The translations under genes were made by a program, and so were the position numbers. This document shows positions 13,041 through 25,852 of a stretch of 64,000 nucleotides of DNA, in pieces; position 1 is the first letter of the stretch, and every line of letters starts with the position of its first letter. The notes beneath the pieces are model-generated. The model was not told where the DNA came from. It saw only the letters and a list, made by a program, of their open reading frames with translations, and did not search any database. The stretch comes from Chelonoidis abingdonii (lineage: Eukaryota; Chordata; Testudines; Testudinidae). The DNA is taken from the NCBI RefSeq assembly GCF_003597395.2, contig NC_133771.1:137700679-137764678 (forward strand). The letters are read 5' to 3'.

Positions 13041-14604
13041 CGCGCAAAATAAATAGTAAAAAATAAACAAAATAAATACAAATAATAATGTCACTTAATT
13101 GCTCAGAGCACCTTCTTCTAAGAGGAAGTGAATACTTCATAACTGGTGCTTCTCTTGCTAATGCTGAAGCAACTCCAGAGCTTTGGAGACAGAATGCTCC
13201 AGCCTGATGTGCTGATCTGTCTCCTGGCTTCAAAAAATTCAGAAGCATAATTGGTCTATAGGTATAGCAAAGGGGATCCAGCTTTAAGTTCTAATACAAC
13301 CTCTCCTGACTGAAATCTCCAATCAACAAGGCTACCTAAATTCCTCTTCCACAAAGCCTGAGAGTCCTGCAGACCTGACCACCAGTGGTGCCTAAGTATT
13401 CCTAGTCCTGGAGGGACCCTGGCAGCCCCTGGGTTCCCATTAATTAGTCTCCAAAGGCAGTGGAGGTGCTGAATCACTTTCCTATGCATGAACAATCTTC
13501 CTAAAGCAGAACCAGAAGCTCCCCCTCAACCCATAATACTTTTTTTTTTAAATCATGGCTTGCCAGAGACTCTCTTCAGATGAAGCACAGGACCACATAT
13601 GAGATATTTAAAAGCAGTATTATTTAATGACTTCTCTTTTTAAAAAGGGACATCAGACCCTGGCAAACTGTTATAGCCACTGATGTTCCTTAGGAAGTTC
13701 ACTGAGTGCTGATGAGTTTTAAAAGTTTTCTGGAAACCAAGAAAAGGTGTCTGTTCACTGACAGGCCTGCAACATAGTATAAAACACTGCAACCTCCTTT
13801 CATATTGGAATCATTTTTTTTCTATTCTGTTTTATTTTGCCCTTGGTGATAATCAAAAACAGCAAACAGTAAGCTGAATACGTTCTGCTCATCTTGAAAG
13901 TCAGTAGTTTCAAAAGATGCTGAATAAAATTTCATATATATTCATTTGTATATTCATGCTGATAGACATTTCAAAGGATAAGAAGGACCTATGTGCTGGT
14001 CTAAGGAAAATGGGTGGCATTACCCATTTTATTAGAATGAAATACTAAAGAACAGGATTAGGTCTGTCCTATGCTGACAGCATTTTATCAATGAATCTAA
14101 AATTTTCCAGAGTACATCTCAAATTCATATAAATTACTTGAGCGTTGACATTGCATGGAAATGTTTGAAGAAGCAGGTATGTTCAGATTCATATTCTTCT
14201 ATATGTCCGTTTACATACTTATCTTGTTTTCTAAGGCAACTATCACTGTGCTATCTATGTGCCATAAAACAGTTACAGATGGCACTGTGTGTTCCTTGAA
14301 GGGCCAATTTCTCACAGCCTCTTTAGTTCCTGCTGTGTATGAGTCCTTCTTGCCTTCTACTATTTCTCCTTCAGTATTCCAAATTGTTGCTTGGTTCTGG
14401 AAAGTTGCAATTACTCAGTAAAAGCCATTACAGAGGTAGACCTTGCATGTAAACCTGAACATGACCAAGACTGGGCTTCATCTGATCTCCTCTTGGTAAT
14501 CAGGGAGCTACACACAGGATGACTTTGTAGCTGTGGAATCCAACCCTGGCTCCAGAATTGTAGTCCAGTATCTCTGCTTGTATTTTAAAACACTATGCCC
14601 AACA

Positions 14605-14725
14605 CAACAAAAGGTGCCTGAAGTTAGGCACCTGAAGTCATTTGTAGGTATAAGTTGTAAGAAAAGTAAGCCCCTAATTTTCAAAAATGCTGGGCACTCA
14701 ACCACTCCCATTAACTTCAAATGAG
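14605..14725. repeat. Ancient 'taggcacctaa'-type repeat fragment
   Basis: GAAGTTAGGCACCTGAAGTC, then CCCCTAATTTTCAAAAATGC and TGGGCACTCAACCACTCCCA: the same family as 1150-1262. Confidence 0.45.
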
Positions 14726-15499
14726 CAGTATTTTTGGTATGGTGTGTACAAAACACTTGGTATTTTGACTTTCTTGAAGAAGTTGATTAAAAAAAACACA
14801 CCAAAAATAGCTCTGTCTGCCATTGCAGTTTATCTTTGATAATTCTTCAAGACTTCATAGCATTGCACAGAGAGATGTAGTTGTATTGGCAGGCCAAGAG
14901 GGTAGGAACAAATATTTGTCCAGTGATTCAATGAGCTAGCTCAGCATTGCATGCAAGTTTCCTCTGGATTTTTATCCCTCAGGGAAACGATTACACTAAA
15001 CAATCTCATTATTTGGCTTGTCATGATCTACAGACTTGACAATTTACCATGGACAACCACAAGTCACAAGTTGAGGGGCTGCAAAAATTGTTCTTAATTT
15101 CCAGAAAACAGTAGGTAAACCAAAATAATTCCCTTCCATATTTTACCACTCTGACAGTTCTTCAAAGATATTGGCGTATAAAATATGGTAACTCTGAATC
15201 TCAGCTGAACTCCTAAACTTTTGGGAATGCCATAGTTGTAAAAGGTATTTTCTGCACTATTTACAGGGGAGTCTAAGTTTTAATATTATGATAATTTGGG
15301 CATTTTAACACCTTGTTCTTTGAATAAGTACCTCCGGTAGTTAGAATAAATTATTTTCTTGGCATGGAAAAGTAAAGAAAGTTAGGTTTTGTTAAGAACA
15401 TCACATATTTCAGAAGTTATTCAGAACACGTAATACACCATATTAAGAGGAAGTGATTGTCATCTGCTTCATAATAAATGTGCTCTAAATCTTCTATAC

Positions 15500-15623
15500 C
15501 CAGTAGCATCAATGAAATCTTTTCCATTTGTTGGTTCTTCATCCAAAGGTAACTCTTGAGCACCCTCCAAACCTGGAGCTTGCTGCATATCATTCAGAGT
15601 GCAAAAAGATGCCACTCTCTGAT
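15500..15623 (-). CDS. SIPA1L1: SIPA1L1 coding exon (QRVASFCTLND block)
   Basis: This 124-bp exon follows acceptor CATTACAG and ends GCTACTGG|GTATAG. Two leading bases complete the Asp codon; 40 codons follow, including QRVASFCTLNDMQQAPGLEG and AQELPLDEEPTNGKDFIDAT, and the exon ends in phase 2. It is a mostly acidic, probably flexible stretch just before the coiled coil. The nearest repeat, a CryI-type SINE, begins about 150 bp upstream of the acceptor at 15775. Confidence 0.92.
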
Positions 15624-15774
15624 CTGTAATGGCAAAAACAAAGCTAATGTAAAGCTATTTCTAAAGAAGATTTCATATACAAAATAAAAAAAATCAAAGG
15701 CTGATGTACAATTAATTATTTGGACCTGGTTAGAGCCTGGGAAGTAAAATAATAATAATAATATATGGAGATAT

Positions 15775-15953
15775 ACCCTATCTCATAGAGCTGGGAGGGA
15801 CCCTGAAAGGTCATTGAGTTCAGCCCCCTGCCTTCACTAGCAGGACCAAGCACTGATTTTGTCCCAGATCCCTAAGTGGCCCCCTCAAGGACTGAACTCA
15901 TGATCCTGGGGTTAGCAGGCCAATGCTCAAACCACTGAGCTATCCCTCCCCCC
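15775..15953 (-). repeat. CryI-type turtle SINE (tRNA-derived)
   Basis: On the minus strand it starts GGGGGGAGGGATAGCTCAGT, a tRNA-like head with A box TAGCTCAGTGG. A B-box-like GAGTTCAGTCC and the body GAGGGGGCCACTTAGGGATC follow. It ends GACCTTTCAGGGTCCCTCCC and a short AT/ATT tail. It is a retroposed SINE, not a working tRNA gene: no acceptor stem closes. This family is known from cryptodiran turtles. Confidence 0.9.
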
Positions 15954-17699
15954 TAACATGACTGCTTTGAGAACAATCAGCAGATATACAATTTGTTCCA
16001 GTTAGTTGCTGTTTCCAACATCTGTGTCAACATCTGGTTTGCAAGTATCAGCAGAGTGATAGATTTGTTTTGACTAGTTAATGCTAATTTGAACAGTAAA
16101 TTGGTCTCACTGAAATCCACAGAAGACCTGAGAAACAGGGGCCATGACCAGTGACAATAACAATTCATGGAAAACGTTTGCATTTTCCATAGGCTCTAAA
16201 GCATCAAATTCCACAGAAATTTGCACAGTTCCATTTTTATTATTCTGATATCTCAAACACATTGCGTAAGCTGCTGGTTATCTATATACTTGACGACCAG
16301 GATACAAGTGCTATTATTATGCGCTTACTTTGTCATATTTAAATATAAAAAGTAGCTTTTATTTGGTAAAAGCACCTTCCAGTACCAATAATACCACACT
16401 AGGGCCACCAGCATACATGCTCAATGTGCTTGGAACTTGGCCTGTCTCCCAGTGACCAATATCATTATCAGTGGACATTCAGTGTAGCTGCCAAAATGTA
16501 CCACACATCATCATTTATGAAAAATATGCCACGCAGAACATCACTGCACATAATAAAAGTAAATGATTCATCATGATTTAAATTGTTTGCTATGGAAAAT
16601 CCATATTCTGTGGAGATTGATTTAACTGATTTCCATATAAATTCCATGCCTGCAACTTTCCATTGACTCTGGCCATGACATGCCTTCCCCTCTCCCTCTC
16701 CTCCCCCCCAGGCCCAAAGCTTGCATTACCATGCAAACATGCAAACACTTGAAACAGAAAGGAAGGTTTACTAAAGATAAAAGCCAACAATCAACCCCAA
16801 ACCATCACCTAGAAACGATGTATGATGACAGACCGGCCCAAGATCTTCATCAGAGTCAAAACCTGGAATAAGATTTAGAATGTTCCTATAAACAAGAGAG
16901 TACATCCAACTATCTCTCTGCTAAAGCAGCTGTGGTCCTTGCGCAAGATTCACATAATGGAATACTGTCAATGCGGTTCAGACTGCCTCTTATTGTGAGA
17001 CGCCCTTAAGCCTGTCAAAACCAATTTTTATGTAATGCCAACCAACATGATTGAAATTACACATTTCATGCTCAGCGGCCCTAATATAATGCACAGTATT
17101 ATGATACATAGCATACAAAAGTCAAGTGGTAAATACATGGCAAATTGTTTTAAGTAAGATTTTTTTTAGTGATTTGTTTTAAAAGTGCTACCAAGATATT
17201 AAACCAAAAACAAAACCAGAGAATCACAGCAATTAGAAGCTTTTATTAAGTGATTACAAAATGAACACTTTTCGAGCTCACTGTAAAGACTGAAAAGTCA
17301 TTTCCAGCTATAACACTACTTTGATACAAATTTGCACTTTTATATCAGATTTCAAGACCAACTTTATACAGCAGTAGTTTCCCAAGTTTTATCCTTATTT
17401 GCAATTTGTCATATGTCTTGGTAGTTTTTAGATCACGAGTTTTCCACACACATCTAAACTGAGAAAAGAGAAGAATTTCACACACCATTGCTATCACAGT
17501 GACACAACTCACACTATGGAAGCAATATAGTTTAATTAAATTACGCATCAGGGAAAGGTTAAACTTAGTCAAATTAGGTGCCACAGAAAAGACCGTGCAA
17601 ACAATTATGTTCACAAAAGAAATGGGGCAGAAGTAAATTTAGGATTCACGTCTAATTACCCATTTCACTTGTTCTTTTCTTTCCTTGCCTAAACTTTGA

Positions 17700-17810
17700 T
17701 TACAGAGACAAGGGGGTACGGTAATCTCTTTTATTGGACCAACTTCTGTTGGTGAAAGAGAAAAGCATTCGAGCTTACACAGAGCTCTTCTTCAAGTCTT
17801 TGACTGACAT
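17700..17810 (-). repeat. Penelope-like terminal repeat, second family
   Basis: The minus strand reads TTGAAGA, a stem (GAGCT...AGCTC), then GAATGC, followed by CACCAACAGAAGTTGGTCCA and ATAAAAGAGATTACC. I recall the intact family as CUGAAGA-stem-GAAA, a hammerhead-like core. Here the core carries substitutions in both conserved boxes. Confidence 0.45.
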
Positions 17811-18207
17811 TTGATGATGGAGGACAGAAAAGCAGTGGCAAATCTTACACTGTTCCTAGCTTTCCTACATGATGAGTTAGTTAACGTTCAGTAATGTACA
17901 AAACATGGGTATTTTGTGTCACTGAAGTCTATTTCAATATAATTTACCCTGCGTTTTTCCTCACAATACTGACTAAGCATTTCTAAGAAGAATGGCTGCT
18001 TGTCTAGTCTACTGAGCTTAAGACATTTTCTGTTAAGTTTAAAAAAAAAAAAAAAGACTGTAGTTCTGGACCTACTAGGGGTATCTGAATCAAACCACCA
18101 CCTTTCCTTTAGTGAGGAAGTATTATAAAGGATGTTCATAACAGTCACTGAAAGCACACTATGAAGTTTTAAAATAAAATATTTCACCCAGTTTTTAAAA
18201 ATTTCCA

Positions 18208-18690
18208 TTGATTCATAGATTCCAAGGCCAGAAGGGACCATTGTGTTCAGCTAGTCTGACCTTCTGTATAACACTGGCTATTGAACTTCCCCAAAATATT
18301 TACTACAGCAGATCTTTTAGAAAAACATCCAATTTTGGTTTAAAATTTTCCAGTAATGGAGAATCCACTGTGGTCTTTGGTAAATTGTTCCCATGGTGAA
18401 CCAACCTCACAGTTAAAAACATATGCCTTATTTCCACCCTGAATTCGTCTACCTTCAACTTCCTGCTACTGGACCCTGTTATACCTTTACTGCTAGATTG
18501 AAGCTCATGTAGGTACTGATAAATGTAATTAAGTCACCCCTTTAGTTTAACAAAGAGAAGGAAATACACTGAGCTTACTGAGTATCATGAAAAGGCATGT
18601 TTTCTAATCCTTTAATGATTCTCATAGCTCCTCTCTGAACTTTATCCAATTTAGCAACATCCTTCTTGAATTTACCTGAAAACTTTAATT
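18208..18690 (-). repeat. CR1 LINE 3' fragment
   Basis: Left end ATTCATAGATTCCAAGGCCA is the reverse complement of the CR1 tail. The body includes CTCTCTGAACTTTATCCAAT and TTTAGCAACATCCTTCTTGA, both typical of turtle CR1. 5'-truncated and broken. Confidence 0.75.
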
Positions 18691-19459
18691 TTAGTCAGCA
18701 AAAACTATAAATAGATTATATTACCTTAAATGTGCATTGACTATAACTTGTATATTTATAACTTTTTATTCCTTGCAAAAATTCTACTAAATTTCAAATG
18801 TTGTATTTGTATGAAATGTAAATTTTATATTTGGAGCTTTTTATTACTGCACTTCTGCTAGTTTCTAAACAGAACTTTACTACATTCAATTACTTGTGAA
18901 ATGTTGAACAGTAATCCACCACTCACAGGCTGGGCAACAATGTCATTAAATAGGTGTTAGAGACCATTAGGCTCCCACACTGTATGCTAAAGAAGTGATT
19001 TTGTGAGCTGTTACTGCAAAAACAACCACCTAATTTAAGCTGCTCATGTTGAAATCAAAGTTTACTCCCTCAGTAACAAAGTTAATATAACAACAAACAT
19101 AGATAACAGCTAGGACATCACCACCAAGTTCTCTTATTTTACCTCCCCAGAACAATGCATAAGACAGTTCTGTCATAAGAAATAAGGAAATGGAATATTG
19201 CAAAGTGAATGGTTACATAGAAAGATTCTTATTCAGCTGCATGTCTAATTTTTTATTTTCAGTAATTATTTCTAGTCCCACTGAATGTGTCCACGAGTAT
19301 GCTCTCGAGTTTAATAATTGTTTCACCAATTTAACAGGGCAATTTTTAAAAGGTGAACTGAAATGAGAGTTAAAACTGTGCTTTGGAAGGCACAATTTGA
19401 CCAAAAGTTTTTTGTTCTTGACTATGCCTAACAGAATTTTACAGAAAATATAAAGTATT

Positions 19460-19556
19460 AACTCCTTGGGTGTGACTCTCCATTCACTGGCACCAGTGGA
19501 AATCAAAAGACCTCCACTGATACCAATGGAGTTAAATTGACACAAGAGAAGAATCT
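19460..19556. repeat. Short palindromic MITE-like repeat
   Basis: TGTGACTCTCCATTCACTGG opposite TTGACACAAGAGAAGAATCT with CCAATGGAGTTAAATT inside. Same style of repeat as 744-842. Confidence 0.4.
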
Positions 19557-19570
19557 AGTCTTTTCTCTAT

Positions 19571-20372
19571 GGGTATGGCTACACTTGGAGATGTGCAGCA
19601 CTGGGAGTTACAGCTATGTTCGTATAGCTGTGTAGGGACAGTGCTGCAGTGTGGCCACATTTGCAGCGCTGTTGGGAGTGGGTGCATTGTGCGCAGCTAT
19701 CCCAGCGTTCAAGTGGCTGCAACAGCTTTTCAAAACAGGGGGGTGGGGTGGAGTGTGACAGAGAGCCTGGGGGAGACAGAGAGAGTGGATTTTTGGAGCT
19801 GACACTGTTTTCAGCTCCCTGCCTTGCAAGTTCTAAGGACTGGAAGATACACAGCACCTACCTTCAATCATTTTAAAAGTTTCGACCCTTCCCCCATCTC
19901 TCTCTTATTCACTAAATGCAAATTATGCACTCCTAAATAGCCTTCAGACCACATAAGCAGCTGCTCAACACAGACTCCCCCCTCGCCTCTAGCAAACAGC
20001 TGTGAACATTCCAAAGCAATTCCCCTGCCTCCGCTCGCTCACTGGAGCAAAGAGCAGCTGTGTTTGTTTTTTAGATAAGTAGGTCCGGGGAGCTCGTAGT
20101 TCAGCCATTCTTCCGGTTTGTTGTGGACAGGAATTCTGGGATACTTCCTAATACCCTGGAGGCCAATAAAAGCGCTTTTGGTAGCCACACTTGATGAGCA
20201 GCACTGCATCACCAGCGCTGCAATCGTTACACCCCAAGCAGACCAGGTGTACAGCCAACGCTGCAGCCAGGGAGTTGCAGCGCTGGCTGTGCCTTGCAAG
20301 TGTGGACACAGAGTAAGTTGCAGCGCTGTAACCCCATCACCAGCGCTGCAACTCTCCAGTGTAGCCATACCC
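19571..20372. mobile_element. Non-autonomous TIR element, Harbinger- or hAT-like
   Basis: An 802-bp element with inverted ends GGGTATGGCTACACTTGGAG and CTCCAGTGTAGCCATACCC. Inside there are repeated CAGCGCTG-type boxes near both ends. TAT flanks both sides (19568-19570 and 20373-20375), which would be a 3-bp duplication. The GGG start suggests PIF/Harbinger, whose usual duplication is TWA. No transposase. Confidence 0.7.
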
Positions 20373-21616
20373 TATGACTGCAACACTTATGCTACCAAAA
20401 CCTGCAAGGACAACTCCTACTGACATTAATAGAAGCTCTGTGTGAATATCCTATCCTCTTGACTGATATATCTTTTCTTTTTCTAATTTTGGTTTGGTAT
20501 GTCATTTTCGAAGCCAATTACCTGAAAAGATATATGGGCACTTACATCAAAATTTTAAGCAAAAATTGCCGACTCCAGATAGACAAAAATGATGACACTG
20601 GGCCAAAATGTGCAACCCATCCAACTCAGTGGATGTTAATGGGACTGCATAGTTGTAAAAGAGCAGAATTTGGACCAGAACTGCATTTGTTCAGCAGTAT
20701 CGCAGATCTGGGGGGGAAGAGGAGGAGGAAGGAGGGAGAGAAGGAATCCAAATAGTTGAAGTTAGGTAACATACAGCATAATAGAAGAAGGCTAAAAATA
20801 AAATGGTGCATTAAGTGGGCCTCTCATTGCTAAACTCCCATCTCAAGGTCAAATTCTGTCCCCAGACATGCACACAAACTTCCACTGAAGTCAACAGGAG
20901 TTACACATGCATATCAGAGGACAGAGCTTTTCCTAAATGTTTTTGAACTTTATTTTTCTAAACACTTAAGTATCTAATCAAATTAGCTAGTTTATCTTTT
21001 ATGCTGAATGCTTTTTTTCCCCCTAATCACAATATGTTTAGCATAAATTTGATTAAACTATGAAGATTTAAAATGAACATGTTAAAACAATATTAATTAT
21101 AGTAGCACAGATGGTGCCACAAAGATAGAATGGCATTAAGAAATGGTGCATCCTAACTGGCATAAGTAACTTAGAACCATGAAAATACCTGGTATACACC
21201 AGTGGTTGAAATTACTTTTGTTTATATAACCAAATCATAAACAGTACATAAAGAGACTCTGTCAGGTTGTTTAAGCTCCAAAATATTATTTAAAAAACAG
21301 ATAACACCCATTTTTAAACTGAAACCACCAACCAACGGTGACACAAATACTGCTGGGTCTGTACCTAAGAGTCAACATTTATGTTTATGTCCCACCCCAC
21401 TCTTCTAGAATGAAAAGCAGTTGTGGGAATCTTGGAGAGTTTTCTGTTTTTCTCCTTCACTATATTCAGTTATTTGATTTTCCGGAGTAGCCATCACTAT
21501 TAATATAAAGTAAGTACTCAAAAAGTACACTGCTCTGCCCCAAACTCAAAACTATGAGGATTTTAGAGAGGTGTAATAAAACAATTAAAGGAATATGAAT
21601 CAAATTTTCTAAAGGT

Positions 21617-21930
21617 TGTCTCTTTTCCTGCTTATTCTCTCACATTTCTTCATCCTCTTTTCTCTCCATTCATTCACCATTTTAATCTATCAATCTAAAT
21701 ACAATTCTCTTTTCTCAGTTCTGTTTATTGTTTTCTTTCTAGCCTATACTCTTCTTTCTTTAGTGTCTTGCCCAGTAGCATCCAATTCTCTGTTGTTCAG
21801 TTCCTCTCTCCTCTTCCATGTTACATTTTCTCTTTACTCGTTCTTCTCTTATCTTGTTATCTGTCCCCTTTTCCCTCTGTAGTCTCATCTGTCAGCTTTG
21901 CTCTCAACTGTATTCCATTAGCTCTTCAAG
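21617..21930. repeat. Pyrimidine-rich low-complexity tract
   Basis: About 300 bases rich in TTCTCTT-type words on the plus strand. Open frames here are low-complexity artefacts. Confidence 0.7.
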
Positions 21931-22475
21931 TTTCTTCCCATATTATACGCAGAGAATACACGCTTGTTGCATTGCCATAAATTTGGAATGTGATTGAGTA
22001 CAAGTGGTGAAACCACAAGTGAGTTAATTATAGGCACTGCAGTCTATAAACAATGGTCAACACATCATAGTAATGTAACTAAGTATTGAGGAAACAGATT
22101 AAAATTTTAGAAGTGTCTTGGCCAAGGACACAACAAGAATCAATGTTTGAGCTGAGCTGCACACATGCTGACTGCTCTGGAAAGGAGTGAAAACTGCAAG
22201 CAGCTGCCAGGCAGACAGGAGGGAGCCTTGGGTGTTCTAGCAGCATCAGTTGCAGACTTTCTAACCCCAACTTCTCCCCAGCCATGAATAGGTTCAAAAA
22301 AGCAAGGAACTGTTCCTGTTGATTTCATCAGTTGCAAAGGCCCTCTCCAAGTGACCATGTGGGAACTGTGAACTCCACAAGAATGTCAGGAAATACTAGC
22401 GGTAAACTTTCAACTCTAGAAATTGATTTCCATTTTCAAGGCTCTGTCTGCATCAAGAAGTGCAGAAAACTCTCT

Positions 22476-22506
22476 CTCTCTCTCTTTTTTTTTTTTTTTT
22501 TTTTTA
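22476..22506. repeat. (CT)n followed by poly(T)
   Basis: Seven or more CT units run directly into about 19 T. Simple sequence, possibly the tail of an old minus-strand retroposon. Confidence 0.85.
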
Positions 22507-25500
22507 AAGACAACTAAGTTTTGCTTTGATATTTAAAATAGTCCCAAATCATGGACCCCTAAAGCCATCTCTGAAGAGAAAATTGGACCATGAGATTGAG
22601 CTACAGGAAAAAAGGGAAGTTGGCCAGGCTCCCTGTCGTCAAGATCCTAGTTAGTGTGAGGCTTCATCATCCACCTGTGCACAAAGTTCTTGTCTAGCAA
22701 GGGGTGGTTGCAGTGGGATCCTCAAAAAGTGACTTATGAAGGAGACCAGCAGCATCAGGATCCTGATGAAGAGTCTGACCTGCTGGAAGCACTGGTACCT
22801 GGATCTCTAAGATCCTGTAGCGTTCTATTCATAGGGGCTTTTATCAAGCAAGGATCACAGCAATATCTAAAAAAAAATCTCAGTATCAATTTTTAAAAAT
22901 ATATTTTCCAACATTAGCTTAGACCAAAATCTTTGCAGGAGCAAAATGAACTGAAAGAATAACTAATGATGAGTTAACTAGGGGGAAAAAGCTAATTGTT
23001 CATTTAGCTTTAAATTACAAAAGAAGGCCTTTGTAGCATCTAACAGTGAATTTCAAGTTCTAGCTGTGATGGCAATAAAAGGCTTTGTCGACATATTCAT
23101 TCTTAATCACATCACTCCCAGGCTTAAAATCACTCATCTGTTCCACACTGTTCCATCTTGGATGAGAGCTGGGTTTAAAACACAGAAGAATGATGGTAAT
23201 AGCTCAAAATGTGTATTTATGAATAAGCATAAATTTTATGGGTTGTCAATAGATACAATAGAGAGATCCAAGAAAGAAATGACCTTTGAATCATGCCGCC
23301 AGCTATGGAGAGGAAGAGATACAGAGAAACTGCCTTGTATGAAAAAAGAAAACTAAAATAAAATTCCCTTCTCAATAGCGGTAAATTGCATAAATGTTAG
23401 GAGACTTGGCAGATCAGAATTGGAGACTAATTTAACTTTAATTTCTTAAATCTTCAGTAGCAAACAACCCCATTAACAATGGCTTAGTCTTCATTAACTC
23501 AATCACTTTTCTTTAAAGACAAACATATCTCAAAAGTTTTGATCACATTCTCATCCACCAAAATAAAAAGGTCTCAGAGGTTTTAATCCCCACACAACTA
23601 AGGAAATGATTGTGGCATCTCAACTTCTGTGCCGGTATAGACCTTTCCTTTTTAAAACATTCTTAAAGAAGAATGCTGAAATAGCCATTTGGCTTCAATT
23701 CCGAACTTCTAGAAATGTTCAGTTTCGAACACCGTGACCCTGCATAGCAAAACTCCATTGACATTTTTATCATCAATTTGCATAATCTCTAGGATCATCA
23801 TTTCTCTATTCATCACATTCATAGAGTCCAGAACACTAGCTCCCACCTACTCTTAATACCAAGTCTTGAAGTCATTCCTCAATTACGAAGGACAACTTCA
23901 GCATACACAGGAAAATAGCATCTGCTTCCTCCAATTCAAACCCAACTATTTTAAGAACTCTTATTTTTTTTTTTTTTTAAATAATGGACTCCCTCCAAAT
24001 GAACTTTTCATGGTATGCTAGTCTGTTTAGCATATTTTGATTTTGGCTTTCTGGTTGTGAGACTGAGGATGCAGAAAGTTGACCAAATCTTTTAGAAAGC
24101 CCATTTCCACTTAGGAGGTCCATATCATAGCATAAAATCAAAAAATTAGTTATAATGTTTTATAGGTTATATAGCACATGCATAGACCTTTCCACCATCT
24201 GCATGAATGTACCCACTAACAGAAAACATAGAAACACTTACTACAGTATTCTTTATGGGAATCTGCATTACAACTCACATTTTTCAAATAATTAACAAAG
24301 TAATCAATGAGACAATCTGTATTATGTGACTCACTGCAGTACAAAATGAATAAATTAAAATATCTGAAATATATGCAACTAAAAACAAGTCAGTCAATAG
24401 CTTCTCCTATTTGAGCAGAACAAATAAGAAAAAATATGACTGTGCAACTATAGAGAATAAGCCTTAAATTATAAGAATCTAGAAGTTGCTGCTCAAATTG
24501 ATTAATTGCAGAATAAAACACTATGCCATTGTTCTGAGCTGAAGGTTTAAGGAGACTAGAAAAATGAAATAAAAAAGTTTCTAAAAGACCTTTAAAATAT
24601 CTGAGTTTCAGAAAATATGAGTACAGAACAAGTACTTTCAGTCAGCTGAACTGATAAGAGTTGTTGAATATCAAAATGTTTTTTATGCAGCAGTAAGAAC
24701 TGCTTTAGCATGAACACAGTTACATCACTCCAACTCTTCTTCGTACTGATAAGTCTTTATTGTACAGTTGCTGCATTAGGATATTGGTAACAAAAAAATA
24801 TACACATATCTTCCCCACAAGCAACCAAGTGTGTAAATACAATGGGAATCCTTTTCAGAGTATCTTTCAATTTTATAATACTTCCTACCAGTTAGGAAAA
24901 ATTTATCTGAGAAGGGCTGAGCAGAGATGAAGGAACTCAAAGTTAATCAGAATAAAAAGCAAGATAGTGTTTTAGAATGATGATCATCATTGTGATACAT
25001 TTTCTATTCATTCAGAATAGTACTACAATAGTTGTGAATGCCTGTAACTAAAGAGTAAAGCAACAAAATCTTTCTACTTAAGATTGTTGAACTCTAGGAC
25101 AGTACAGAGAAAGACCTGACCAAACCTTTAAATATGCATGTCTACTATTCTGTTTAGTTTTAAACTAAGCATCTATAGGTTTGATATCAAAGAGATGGAC
25201 TATGTCATTTTCTCCAGCTTAATCTGAATTATAGTCCAATTCTGCAAGACTGCTCTACTTCTTGACTGCACACTATTTTTGAAAACATATCAATAGACAT
25301 TTTAATACTTGTACCACTGCAATATTCTTCTGAGGGCTTATTATGCAAGTTAGGGGAAGGGGCAACATCACCTGGACTGCACATGCAGAGTTGATAGCAG
25401 CCACACAGTAAATATTGTGTCCAACACGTTTCCTCATTTGAAAGTAATTAATATTACAAAAAGGATAGAAAAGGCTAACTACTGAGATAAATAAGATTTT

Positions 25501-25573
25501 TCTTATTCAAAATGAGCATATGGAAAATACAGGAAAAACTTGGAAGATCAGTCTTCATGCTGAATTTTCTTAC

Positions 25574-25705
25574 CTTCAAATGCTCGTGCAGCATCCACCA
25601 GGTTGGACCAGTCTAGTTCTGCAGCAGTGTCTGGAAGGGGCATCAGGCCAGGATCATTGAATTTGGCTCTATCAGACAAGGAGCCATCTGAGAACCAGAA
25701 TTCAT
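25574..25705 (-). CDS. SIPA1L1: SIPA1L1 coding exon ([11 protein letters not shown] block)
   Basis: This 132-bp exon follows acceptor GTTGATAG and ends TTTGAAG|GTAAGA. Two leading bases complete the Asn codon; 43 codons follow, reading [38 protein letters not shown] and ending ARAFE, plus one base of a split Asp. The block is highly conserved in the family, within the C-terminal region that in mammals contacts the guanylate-kinase domain of PSD-95 (known family role, exact borders not visible here). From memory, mammalian SIPA1L1 has a short alternative segment right after AFE. I saw no matching exon in the following intron, though I may have missed one. Confidence 0.94.
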
Positions 25706-25852
25706 CTATCAACAAACACAAAAATTAGTCTTCTTATGATAACAGTCTATATTTAGTTCTGAGGCTATTAGAATTAAATTTCAAATATATATATAGCCAA
25801 AGGGTGCTCATCTTCACTTTTCCCTTGTCCCCTGCTTTTTATATATATATAC

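Larger units (their letters stand above)
10477..15499 (-). other. SIPA1L1: SIPA1L1 intron
   Basis: Intron of about 5 kb. It contains a TG microsatellite (13011-13036) and an old repeat fragment (14605-14725). Open frames at 12531-12944 and 13256-13495 look like chance. Confidence 0.8.
15624..25573 (-). other. SIPA1L1: SIPA1L1 intron
   Basis: Intron of about 10 kb with a CryI-type SINE, a Penelope-like fragment, a CR1 tail, an 802-bp TIR element and pyrimidine-rich tracts. No extra exon was found, although mammals have a short alternative exon around here (from memory). Confidence 0.8.

Noticed and set aside
12877..13248. Minus-strand open frame of 123 codons
   Set aside because: Runs through the TG microsatellite (His-Thr repeats); an artefact of simple sequence.
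15930..15953. Possible tRNA gene
   Set aside because: A- and B-box-like words are those of a SINE head; no closed acceptor stem, and the sequence runs into a SINE body.
19569..20423. Open frames on both strands rich in Cys and Ala
   Set aside because: They arise from repeated CAGCGCTG-type boxes in the TIR element.
21616..21980. Hydrophobic open frames resembling membrane proteins
   Set aside because: Leu/Phe/Ser bias comes from the pyrimidine-rich tract.
22690..22896. Plus-strand frame with DEESDLLEALVPGSL
   Set aside because: Acidic and protein-like for a short stretch, but no homologue recognised and no supporting exon borders.
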